From positions 186,001 to 250,000 of the forward strand of contig WAOW01000005.1 in NCBI GenBank assembly GCA_015521085.1: a stretch of 64,000 bases of DNA, given 5' to 3'. A program made the translations under genes and the position numbers. Below, piece by piece: positions 16,694 to 23,801 of this stretch. Each line of letters starts with the position of its first letter. The first letter of the stretch is position 1. The notes beneath the pieces were generated by a model. That model saw nothing but the letters and a program-made list of their open reading frames with translations. It did no database searches and was not told the DNA's origin. Source of the DNA: Candidatus Thermodiscus eudorianus. Lineage in GTDB: Archaea > Thermoproteota > Thermoprotei_A > Sulfolobales > Acidilobaceae.

Positions 16694-18070
16694 TTACGAG
16701 TCCCTAGATTTCTCTTCGAGGAATCGTTTAATAAAGGTTTCATGGTGGGGTTTCCTATTCATGATCCTATCGAGGATGCCATGCTCGTTCATTATTGAGA
16801 GCTCCCATGATCTAAGGGAGAAACACACGTAACACCCCGTCCTGTAAAAACCATAGTCATAGAGTGGGTTGACTCCAATATTTCTAGACCAGAGAAAAAC
16901 CATTACATGGGCGGCAGACCAGAGCCTCAGAGGAGCTATGGTTGGATAGGGTAATCCTTTGTCGACGCGCAGCAAGGGCCTTCTGCTCCTGCGGTCGGAC
17001 TCGGAGTCCCTATCTCCTACTATGAGGGCGATCCTCTTTCCACTGGAGATCCTTTCTATGGCCTTCTTTAACGCAGCTAGTTTTCTAGCAGTACACCACC
17101 TATTATTGGGCGTTGGAAGTGGATACCCGCTTAGTAGACCTTTATCTACGCCAGCTTCAACAATGATGAGATCGATATTCAATTTACTAGTTAGGTTAAT
17201 CACATAGTCTCTGTTTTCGTCAAAGTCGATGCCGGTGTCTACGTAGATCGCAGTTATCTCGTCTCGATTGAACTCCTCTAGGGCTAGTAGTAGTGCTGCA
17301 GCGGAGTCTTTTCCTCCGCTTAGAGGAACTATTTTCTTGTCGTAATGGGCAATATTTTGTAAATAGGATTTACTCTCTTTTACTAGTATGTCTATTATTG
17401 GTTTATTAGTGTTTATTAATTCGCTCACGTCTAAATGCTTTTTAACAAGTATATTTCTTTTTATAGATTTGCCGTGGGGTCGAAGACCATGATTGTTCAT
17501 GTAGATTTCACCGATAAGCTCGTTTCCACTATAGATGTAATGTAATCCCTTGGCTAGTTTAACAGCATATAGAATAGGAGCGTCGCCGTTATCGGGCTCA
17601 GGGAGGCCTAGGACTTTGAGCGCGTGCATAGAACCCTTACCATACAGGAAGAAGGCATCGCCGTATGGCTCCATTGGTACCTCTATAGGCTCGCCTTCCC
17701 TCCATCCTGATAGCACATAGGTTCCGTTCCAAAGAGTGCGCATCCTGATAATTGCCCTGGCCCTGCTGAAGAGGGCGTTTATCATCTCTATGGTGCTATT
17801 CCTGACCTTCTTGGTGCGGGCCAGTATCGAGGCGGTGAAGGGGATGCGGAGGGTTAACTGGCTTATTTTCTCATGGATTTCGCGATCCTCCCACCCTAGT
17901 AGTATTATAGAGAAGGGCTCGATCTCGTCCAGAATTGAATCGTATAGCTTGCCTCCTCTGACCCCGCCTAGGCTCTTCACGGTCCAATGAGTAGTTTCGG
18001 GGAACTTCTCTAGGCTCGCTTTTACTGCGTCGGCGTCGCGCTTGCTTCTAACTAGTACTTTTACAGTCAT
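16694..18070 (-). CDS. PP-loop (PAPS reductase-like) protein with novel N-terminal domain
   Basis: The C-terminal half is an adenine nucleotide alpha-hydrolase fold: PLSGGKDSAAA (PP-loop 251-256), AIYVDTGIDFDEN, a family-typical NRWCTARK (C326), GDRDSESDRRS, and GCYVCF (C413, C416). The three cysteines could hold an Fe-S cluster as in COG0175 proteins. Residues 1-240 are an archaeal N-terminal region of unknown role. It lies between a small membrane protein (6 nt) and TyrRS (1 nt). Sulfate reduction is not implied: many archaeal relatives are thought to act in RNA or cofactor sulfuration. Function is open. Confidence 0.75.
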   Translation of the reverse strand: MTVKVLVRSKRDADAVKASLEKFPETTHWTVKSLGGVRGGKLYDSILDEIEPFSIILLGWEDREIHEKISQLTLRIPFTASILARTKKVRNSTIEMINALFSRARAIIRMRTLWNGTYVLSGWREGEPIEVPMEPYGDAFFLYGKGSMHALKVLGLPEPDNGDAPILYAVKLAKGLHYIYSGNELIGEIYMNNHGLRPHGKSIKRNILVKKHLDVSELINTNKPIIDILVKESKSYLQNIAHYDKKIVPLSGGKDSAAALLLALEEFNRDEITAIYVDTGIDFDENRDYVINLTSKLNIDLIIVEAGVDKGLLSGYPLPTPNNRWCTARKLAALKKAIERISSGKRIALIVGDRDSESDRRSRRPLLRVDKGLPYPTIAPLRLWSAAHVMVFLWSRNIGVNPLYDYGFYRTGCYVCFSLRSWELSIMNEHGILDRIMNRKPHHETFIKRFLEEKSRDS

Positions 18071-18076
18071 GGTGCG

Positions 18077-18322
18077 TCACGATAGATCCTGTGCCTCTTC
18101 GCTGGATTTCGGCCATCCCAGAGCTAATATTATTCCTGTAGCGCTCAACAGCGAACCAATGATAAATAATAAAATAATAAATAAAATTTTTAAGATATTT
18201 ATGAACGATTGGTAATCCAGCCTTATCGTAAGGTAAACTAGGGGAACCGCCAATACAAAACCAACAACGCTCAAAAGGATCCCGATAGTTCTGTCGTAGC
18301 GCCCCACACCGCATCCCCTCAT
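18077..18322 (-). CDS. Small two-helix membrane protein
   Basis: Unrecognised 81-residue protein with two hydrophobic helices, IGILLSVVGFVLAVPLVYL (about 13-31) and ILFIILLFIIGSLLSATGI (about 46-64), joined by a short polar loop; tail is acidic. No Shine-Dalgarno precedes the ATG. A TATA-like TAATATAAG near 18336-18343 would place transcription start close to 18314, so a leaderless start at the GTG 18307 is an alternative. First gene of the operon with the PP-loop protein and TyrRS. Confidence 0.6.
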   Translation of the reverse strand: MRGCGVGRYDRTIGILLSVVGFVLAVPLVYLTIRLDYQSFINILKILFIILLFIIGSLLSATGIILALGWPKSSEEAQDLS

Positions 18323-18387
18323 AGTAACTTCGCTCTCTTATATTAGTAGGGGCCCGGCCAGGTACATTATAAGGAGGGGTTAAGACG

Positions 18388-19233
18388 ATGCCTGAAGAGC
18401 TGAAGAGCGCCGCTATACCAGTCGCATCCAGGGGGCGCCAGTACCATATTGAAGTAGGTCCAGGTGATATCGCCCCCTATGTGCTTCTCCCGGGTGATCC
18501 TGAGAGGGCTGATTTAATATCTGCAAGCTGGGATGAGAGAAGGCTTGTAGCTTATCATCGGGAGTTCAAAACGTATACAGGCGTATACAAAGGAGCGCCA
18601 ATCACTACTACCAGCACTGGTATAGGGTCCCCTAGCACGGCCATTGCAGTGGAAGAGTTGTTGCGTGTGGGGGCTCATACTCTGATAAGAGTCGGGACAA
18701 TGGGCGGTATACTGAGTGATCTAGAGCCGGGTACTCTAGTTATAGGCACTGGTGCGGTCAGGCTGGAGGGTACTAGTAAGCAATACGTGGATATCTCATA
18801 TCCGGCACTGGCACATTACGAGGTTGTTCAAGCTCTCATTGAGGCGGCAGAGTTGCTGGGTGTAAGGTATAGTGTTGGTGTTGTAGCTACTACTGATAGC
18901 TTCTACTTAGGCCAGGGCAGGCCTGGTTACAAGGGGTATTTTACAGTGGAAGCTTCTAGTTTAATTCCAAGCCTCTCGGAGATAGGCGTAATGGGCTTTG
19001 AAATGGAGTCCAGCGCGTTATTCACGTTATCCTCCATATATGGGGTTAGAGCGGGATGCATTTGTGCTGTAGTAGCAAATAGAATAACCGACAAATTCGT
19101 ACCTAATGCCGGGGTTGAAGAGGCTGTTGCTGTTGCTAATGAAGCTGTAAGGGTGCTTTGGAATTGGGATCGAGTGAAGGAAAGCGCTGGGAAGAGATAC
19201 TTTTATCCGGGCCTGCTCAGACTCACGTCGTAA
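18388..19233 (+). CDS. udp: Uridine phosphorylase-like nucleoside phosphorylase
   Basis: PNP_UDP_1 family enzyme releasing base and ribose 1-phosphate. N-terminal QYHIEVGPGDIAPYVLLPGD and PERADLI (phosphate site), STGIGSPSTAIAVEEL, RVGTMGG, ATTDSFYLGQGRPGYKG (base/sugar site with insertion seen in uridine phosphorylases) and FEMESSALF (ribose-binding). 281 residues, longer than the other phosphorylase in the window (5799-6503) and of a different subgroup. AAGGAGGGG precedes the ATG. The next gene, a PfkB kinase, starts inside its 3' end. Confidence 0.87.
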   Translation: MPEELKSAAIPVASRGRQYHIEVGPGDIAPYVLLPGDPERADLISASWDERRLVAYHREFKTYTGVYKGAPITTTSTGIGSPSTAIAVEELLRVGAHTLIRVGTMGGILSDLEPGTLVIGTGAVRLEGTSKQYVDISYPALAHYEVVQALIEAAELLGVRYSVGVVATTDSFYLGQGRPGYKGYFTVEASSLIPSLSEIGVMGFEMESSALFTLSSIYGVRAGCICAVVANRITDKFVPNAGVEEAVAVANEAVRVLWNWDRVKESAGKRYFYPGLLRLTS

Positions 19234-20114
19234 TAGGTAATATAAATATAGATATAAGCGTTGAAGTGGATTCGTATCCCGACGAGGATACTACTACCTT
19301 TGCTAGGCGGGCCTGGATAGGCCCAGGTGGCGCAGCGACGAACTATGCTGTAGCTGTTGCAAGATTCGGTCATTCTCCAATCTTAGTTGCCAGGGCTGGA
19401 GAGGACCTAGTTAGACTAGGGATCCTAGACGATCTGAAGAAAATGGGCGTAGATACTTCTTTTGTCCAAGTCGCCAAAGGCGAACCCCCGGGTATAGTAG
19501 TTGTTATCGTAGCTCCAAGGAAGTCTACTAGGACTATGATTACTGTTCGTGGGGCTAATGAGGGTGTAACCGGGTCTATGATCCCGTCTGAAGGGGAGGT
19601 CGTTCACTTCGCTAGTGTAAGGGGCCATGTAGTTAGGGAGTCTAGATCCTTGATAGGCGATAGGCTTGCTACATATGACCCTGGAGGGGAGGTGTACAGG
19701 GATCCTGGCGGTGTTATGGAGGCACTGTATAGTGGTATTGTGAGTGTTCTCTATATCAACGATAAAGAATTAAATAACTTAATTATAAAAAATAATATAA
19801 ATATTATGGATTTAGTGTATGGGACGGACGACTTGATTATAGTTATTAAAAAGGGTCGCATAGGCGCTAAGGTAATCACTAGAGGTTTCGAAATAGAGCT
19901 ATATCCACCTATAACACCTAACCCTGTGGATGTGACAGGAGCTGGAGACGCATTTAACGCAATGTTCAATATATGTCTCATAAATAAGTGTAGTATAAAG
20001 GATTCATTAAAGATGGCGATGGCCGCGGGCGCCGCAAAGATACTCAGGAGAGGGGGTTCAAACATGCCGACTTTAGATGAAGTGTTAGAGATAGCTAGGA
20101 ACTCTGCATGGTAG
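19158..20114 (+). CDS. PfkB-family kinase (candidate ribose-1-phosphate or nucleoside kinase)
   Basis: Ribokinase-fold enzyme. HVVIGNINIDIS opens the fold, WIGPGGAATNYAVAVARFG is PfkB signature 1, and NPVDVTGAGDAFNAMF is signature 2 with the catalytic Asp. In-frame starts (TTG 19158 or 19164) lie inside the uridine phosphorylase gene, giving a ~70-nt overlap and suggesting translational coupling. No start codon exists between the phosphorylase stop and the conserved core. Coupling to a phosphorylase that makes ribose 1-phosphate suggests this sugar phosphate or a nucleoside as substrate; that is inference. Confidence 0.82.
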   Translation: MELGSSEGKRWEEILLSGPAQTHVVIGNINIDISVEVDSYPDEDTTTFARRAWIGPGGAATNYAVAVARFGHSPILVARAGEDLVRLGILDDLKKMGVDTSFVQVAKGEPPGIVVVIVAPRKSTRTMITVRGANEGVTGSMIPSEGEVVHFASVRGHVVRESRSLIGDRLATYDPGGEVYRDPGGVMEALYSGIVSVLYINDKELNNLIIKNNINIMDLVYGTDDLIIVIKKGRIGAKVITRGFEIELYPPITPNPVDVTGAGDAFNAMFNICLINKCSIKDSLKMAMAAGAAKILRRGGSNMPTLDEVLEIARNSAW

Positions 20115-20137
20115 CTAGATAATTTCTATAATTATAT

Positions 20138-20416
20138 TTATTTGCTTAGTGTATCCCTTAGTTCACGGAGTTTCCTCTCGGGTAGGCTTATCCCCTCTTT
20201 CTTTGCTGCGTCAGCTATTTTCTCAAGGAATTCAAGTGGATTCATCGACTCTCGTATTTTACCTAGGTCTACCGTAATGACTTTGGTTGTAGCGGGATCG
20301 TATAGCCTAACTACGTCTTTTATAACGTCTTTTTCACCCTTTATCCTGTATACGTCCAGCTGTCTCAGACCTAGCTCTTCGACTATGTACTTGTATTTGG
20401 AGAGTACCTTAACCAT
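20138..20416 (-). CDS. Conserved hypothetical small protein
   Basis: Not recognised. 92 residues, charged and soluble, with alternating strand and helix segments: KVITVDLGKI in the middle and a helical C-terminus (PLEFLEKIADAAKKEGI, ERKLRELRDTL). No cysteines and no membrane segment. It converges on the PfkB gene with only 23 A/T-rich nt between the stops and is divergent from the winged-helix gene at 20498. Confidence 0.6.
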   Translation of the reverse strand: MVKVLSKYKYIVEELGLRQLDVYRIKGEKDVIKDVVRLYDPATTKVITVDLGKIRESMNPLEFLEKIADAAKKEGISLPERKLRELRDTLSK

Positions 20417-20497
20417 ATCCGTCTCACACCCAATTAGATTCGGAGAGGAGTCTCCACCAGTTTAATAAAGTAATCCTCTACTGTTACGGTGTAGGGA

Positions 20498-20773
20498 TTG
20501 AGTGCTGCGATAAAGGTAACAATAGACTTGGAATTACTCGCCATGGATCTATATAAAAATAATAAGAAATACATAACTATTCAGGAGATAGCGAGAAGAT
20601 TGGGCGTCTCGGAGAGAACCGCCGGTAAGGTGTTATCCAGGCTTGAACGTCTAGGATTCGTAAAACGATATAGTAGCAGGGCCTATGAATTGTTATTCCC
20701 GCAGGGAAACGATAGATACACTTTTATGGATGCGAGAGCAATTATAATCCATAAAAATATCATAAAAAAGTAA
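20498..20773 (+). CDS. Winged helix-turn-helix protein
   Basis: 91-residue DNA-binding protein. The wHTH is clear: ITIQEIARRLGVSERTAGKV forms helices 2 and 3 (about 27-46), followed by LSRLERLGFVKRYSSRAYEL as recognition end plus wing. TTG start with GTAGGGA upstream. The tail after residue 70 is encoded by sequence that also carries the opposite-strand membrane protein (91-nt tail overlap). Target unknown. Confidence 0.72.
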   Translation: MSAAIKVTIDLELLAMDLYKNNKKYITIQEIARRLGVSERTAGKVLSRLERLGFVKRYSSRAYELLFPQGNDRYTFMDARAIIIHKNIIKK

Positions 20774-20904
20774 AATATTATATTTAATTTAATGTATGCG
20801 TATAGACTAAGCAGAGAACTAGCCAGAGAAACGAGTATAGCTCCCCATCCCAAAGCTCTAATTCGCTTATTTACACACCTATTATAACTATAAGGGCCCG
20901 CCAT
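20683..20904 (-). CDS. Putative small two-helix membrane protein
   Basis: 73-residue frame with a basic N-terminus (NRCVNKRIRALG) and two hydrophobic stretches, WGAILVSLASSLLSLYAYI and IIFYFFMIFLWIIIALASI. Its 3' third is antisense to the winged-helix gene at 20498, which is a reason for doubt. In its favour, GGGGTGAG stands 6-7 nt before the ATG, the best ribosome site type of this genome, and the size and topology resemble the protein at 18077-18322. Confidence 0.45.
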   Translation of the reverse strand: MAGPYSYNRCVNKRIRALGWGAILVSLASSLLSLYAYIKLNIIFYFFMIFLWIIIALASIKVYLSFPCGNNNS

Positions 20905-20923
20905 CGAGTACTCACCCCGGGAG

Positions 20924-21142
20924 ATGAAGATGGAAGAGAAGATATTAGAAGTACTTTGTAGTTGCGGCGAATGTACAATAGCGGAACTTAAAGCGCGTCT
21001 ATCCAGTGTAGAATTACAAGTAATTAGAAGGATTATATCAGATTTATTGAGACGGGGAATAATCGAGAAAAGACCTGATTATAGTAAGAATAAACTCGTC
21101 TATGTGCCTAAGAAGGCCTATTGCTCCGATAAACGTCTCTAA
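20924..21142 (+). CDS. Small winged-helix protein
   Basis: 72 residues. Reads as a compact wHTH: EEKILEVLCSCGECTIAELK (helices 1-2, with a CxC...C pair of cysteines), VELQVIRRIISDLLRRGIIEKR (recognition helix and start of wing), then NKLVYVPKK. Start ATG 20924 or 20930. It lies back to back with the membrane protein at 20904 and its 3' end overlaps the convergent aminotransferase by 35 nt. Likely a transcription regulator; target unknown. Confidence 0.68.
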   Translation: MKMEEKILEVLCSCGECTIAELKARLSSVELQVIRRIISDLLRRGIIEKRPDYSKNKLVYVPKKAYCSDKRL

Positions 21143-22463
21143 TCACGTCTCCTATTATTTCGAGAGCCTTCCACAACAGATCCTCGGGTATCGTCAATGG
21201 AGGAGCGATCCTCAACGTTGAAACCCCAGCTCCAACCACAAGGACGCCTCTCTTGAAAGCGCTAGTCATTACCCTAACCATCTCATCTTTAGCCGGCTCC
21301 TTCGTCTTCCTATCTTTAACGAGCTCCACGCCAATCATGAACCCTTTACCTCTCACATCGCCGATCAGCTCGACTTCACTGGCGAGATCCATGAAGAACT
21401 TCTTAATCTCTTCTCCTAGCCTCGAAACCCTGTCAAGCAAGTGTTCTTTCTCGATAAAGTCAATAACAGCCATCATAGCAGCCAGCGCAACAGGGTTACC
21501 TCCGAAGGTGTTCGCGTGGCCTCCTCTAGGTATATCCATAACGTCTGATCTTCCAATGACAGCTCCCAGGGGGAGGCCATTTGCTATCCCCTTAGCTAAA
21601 GCCATGAGATCCGGAGTCACGTTCCAATGAGTGATCGCGAACCACTTACCAGTCCTACCCATACCCGCCTGAACCTCGTCGCTCGCGAGCAATATACCGT
21701 GTTTCTCGGTAAGCCTCCTCAGCCTGGGTAGGAAGTTGTCCGGCGGCACAATATAGCCGCCTTCCCCCTGAATAGGCTCAACTAAGACTAAAGAGACCTC
21801 GCTAGGGTCAACCATTTTCCCGAAAATCCACTCCTCGATGTACTCGATCACCGACTCGCCGCACTCCTCTGCCGTCTCTGCCCTAAAGGGGCATCTGTAC
21901 GGATAGGGGTAGGGTACATGTATTATGCCTGGGACCAGGGGCGAGAAGCCCTTTCTCTGGACCGGCTTGCTTGCTGTGACGCTCATAGCGCCGTACGTTC
22001 TTCCGTGGAAGGCTCCTAGGAAGGCTATTACGTAGGGCCTAGCGTTTCTGAAGTGCCCCCTAGCGATCTTTAGGACTCCCTCTATGCTCTCAGCTCCGCT
22101 GTTCGTGTAGAAGACCTTGCCATTGCTAATCGGGGCTATAGATAGTAACCTCTCGGCTCCAGCAACGGCTTCCTCGTAGTAGAAATCTGTGAGGGAATAA
22201 TGTATTAGTTTATCCAACTGTTTTTTAATAGCATCGACCACGACAGGGTTACGGTGGCCTACATTAGTCACGACAAGCCCGCTGTTCATGTCAATGTAAA
22301 GATTGCCATCTACGTCCTCCACGACAGCCCCTTGCGCCTCTTTAACCACTATAGGATACCATCGGCTGAAAGACTGCATAATAAGGTCCTTGTCCTTCTC
22401 TATAACGCTCCTAGCCCGGGGCCCCGGAGGCTCCACTATGATCCTAGGCACGCTTGTCTCCAC
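21108..22463 (-). CDS. Class III PLP-dependent aminotransferase (or amino acid racemase)
   Basis: Fold type I PLP enzyme of the 4-aminobutyrate/acetylornithine aminotransferase family. NSGAESIEG (121-129) binds the cofactor phosphate, ASDEVQAGMGRTG holds the PLP-stacking Asp262, and LAKGIANGLPLG gives the Schiff-base Lys291. HANTFGGNPVA follows. Length 451 is slightly long, as in the thermococcal class III enzymes shown to be broad amino acid racemases, so racemase activity is a real alternative. It stands alone, with no arginine or GABA genes nearby. Confidence 0.87.
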   Translation of the reverse strand: METSVPRIIVEPPGPRARSVIEKDKDLIMQSFSRWYPIVVKEAQGAVVEDVDGNLYIDMNSGLVVTNVGHRNPVVVDAIKKQLDKLIHYSLTDFYYEEAVAGAERLLSIAPISNGKVFYTNSGAESIEGVLKIARGHFRNARPYVIAFLGAFHGRTYGAMSVTASKPVQRKGFSPLVPGIIHVPYPYPYRCPFRAETAEECGESVIEYIEEWIFGKMVDPSEVSLVLVEPIQGEGGYIVPPDNFLPRLRRLTEKHGILLASDEVQAGMGRTGKWFAITHWNVTPDLMALAKGIANGLPLGAVIGRSDVMDIPRGGHANTFGGNPVALAAMMAVIDFIEKEHLLDRVSRLGEEIKKFFMDLASEVELIGDVRGKGFMIGVELVKDRKTKEPAKDEMVRVMTSAFKRGVLVVGAGVSTLRIAPPLTIPEDLLWKALEIIGDVIRDVYRSNRPS

Positions 22464-22538
22464 ATTTCGACACCCTCATATCCAGTCTGCCAGCTGATTA
22501 ATAACTCCTGGGAATAGGAGACAACAGCGGGACAAGCT

Positions 22539-22712
22539 ATGGACCAGGAGTTTAGGATAATAGAGGTTTACACTATAGGCGGACAGAAGAGATACCGCGT
22601 CAAAGTCGGGGACACTAACATAGTGGTCAATGTAGCCGCCGCCAGCGAGGAAGAGGCTATAAATAACGCCAGGAGGATATTAGAGAACCTAAAGTTAAAC
22701 CTCAAGACTTAA
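22539..22712 (+). CDS. Small conserved-looking 57-residue protein
   Basis: Short frame ATG 22539 to TAA 22712 in the gap between two minus-strand genes. It starts MDQEFRIIEVYTIGGQK and continues as strand (YRVKVGDTNIVVNVAA), helix (SEEEAINNARRILENLK); that beta-beta-alpha pattern resembles small DUF-type domains. Codon use matches neighbouring genes. A purine-rich GGGAATAGGAG lies upstream. The last 11 nt overlap the convergent MoaD-MoaE gene. Function unknown. Confidence 0.6.
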   Translation: MDQEFRIIEVYTIGGQKRYRVKVGDTNIVVNVAAASEEEAINNARRILENLKLNLKT

Positions 22713-23418
22713 CACTGTACGGCTTTCCCCCCAGTATGTAGCTATAGCTACCATCGTCGTAAACCTCCTTCTTCCATATAGGCAACTTTCTCTTCATAGA
22801 CTCTACTAACTCCTCCATAGCCGGAAACGCCTCTTTCCTGCTCCTAGAAGCCACAACGACTATCATCGTCAAATCGCCAGGCTCTAATTCGCCTACATAG
22901 TGATAGGCTGCAAGATAGGAGAGCTTATACTTCTCTAGTACTTCCCTAGCTATTTCCCTGAGCTTAAGCGCAGTCAACTTGCCAGCATCTTCGTATACAA
23001 GCTTCTTAACACTTTTGCCGAAATTATCAGAGCGGACCGATCCGACGAATACAGCTATAGCTCCGGTGGAGTCGGAGGATGTTATAGCGTTCTCCACCAG
23101 TCTGTTCAAGTCTATCGTCTCTCCTTTGGCTAGAATACCGGTCTCGATTACGGCAACGTTTCCACCCTCGGGAGGAGGCATTACGTGGACAAGAGTGCTT
23201 TTCACGTTATCGCTCCAGGATAGTCTCCGGCCTCTATCGTCTAGTACGATTATGTTATCTTTTCCAAGGATCCTGATAGCTTCGAGAAAGCCGGCGTAAT
23301 TATCGGAGAGATAGCGGAACAGCTCCTGAAGATTTGCGCCATCCCGAACGTTGATGGATACCTCTCGCTTGCCTACGAGTTCGGAGATAATACTGTAGAG
23401 TCTAACCTTGATCCTCAA
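22702..23418 (-). CDS. MoaD-MoaE fusion, molybdopterin synthase
   Basis: Both subunits of molybdopterin synthase in one chain. Residues 1-86 are MoaD (ubiquitin fold), ending in VMPPPEGG where the double glycine (85-86) normally is the free C-terminus carrying the thiocarboxylate. From about 93 the MoaE domain follows: TGAIAVFVGSVR, VYEDAGKLTALKLREIA, AAYHYVGELEPGD, and SRKEAFPAMEELVESMKRKLPIWKKE with the catalytic lysines. Such fusions (MoaX in mycobacteria) are known to be cleaved after GG. It implies molybdenum or tungsten cofactor synthesis. 12 nt downstream of the TRASH protein gene. Confidence 0.9.
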   Translation of the reverse strand: MRIKVRLYSIISELVGKREVSINVRDGANLQELFRYLSDNYAGFLEAIRILGKDNIIVLDDRGRRLSWSDNVKSTLVHVMPPPEGGNVAVIETGILAKGETIDLNRLVENAITSSDSTGAIAVFVGSVRSDNFGKSVKKLVYEDAGKLTALKLREIAREVLEKYKLSYLAAYHYVGELEPGDLTMIVVVASRSRKEAFPAMEELVESMKRKLPIWKKEVYDDGSYSYILGGKPYSVKS

Positions 23419-23430
23419 CTGGCTCCCCAG

Positions 23431-23673
23431 CTATATGACTTTCCTAGAACTTTTTCTCTTTCTCTCTATAGCCTTCTGAAACTGCTCAAGAGTCTCTCCC
23501 AGGCTCTTTTCGATGCATGTGCTCTCGGAGTTCTCTAACAACGCTCGAAGAAACCTGGCAGCACACCTGCTGCTATGAAAGTATAATACGGTGTTTCCTT
23601 TGGAGATTACTATGCCCTGGCCTTCTGGGAATTTACGCCCACAAACTACGCACTCATAAAGCCTTTTTGCCAA
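23431..23673 (-). CDS. Small TRASH/eL24-like zinc-binding protein
   Basis: 80 residues. The N-terminal treble-clef pattern is C8-x2-C11 (ECVVCGRKF), GQGIVISKGNTVLYFHSSRC with C37, similar to the zinc ribbon of eL24 and to TRASH metal-sensing domains. The fourth ligand is probably H33 or another nearby residue. The C-terminal half is helical and basic (RKRKSSRK). Without the conserved eL24 body it is unlikely to be eL24 itself. Lies 12 nt upstream of the MoaD-MoaE fusion, so a link to molybdenum/tungsten cofactor genes is possible. Confidence 0.65.
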   Translation of the reverse strand: MAKRLYECVVCGRKFPEGQGIVISKGNTVLYFHSSRCAARFLRALLENSESTCIEKSLGETLEQFQKAIERKRKSSRKVI

Positions 23674-23745
23674 GAGTTACGCCACCCTCTAAGCAATGGA
23701 TCGAAACGCTAAATTAATAAGCGATAATCTGCGCTCTACTTTAAG

Positions 23746-23760
23746 GTCACAGCGTGTGAC
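23746..23760. promoter_or_regulatory. Perfect inverted repeat upstream of lhr
   Basis: GTCACA-GCG-TGTGAC, two 6-bp arms with a 3-nt spacer. It sits between a TATA-like AAATTAATA (23711-23719) and the lhr start, at a place where a repressor or activator could act. The site could equally serve the divergent gene at 23673. Function inferred from position only. Confidence 0.35.
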
Positions 23761-23801
23761 AATGGCTGCTAACTCCGCATCGAGAGGATACGACATAGGG
23801 C

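Noticed and set aside
18048-18314. 88-residue alternative frame over the small membrane protein
   Set aside because: Overlaps both the membrane protein and the PP-loop gene start; the 81-residue frame has better hydrophobic periodicity and spacing.
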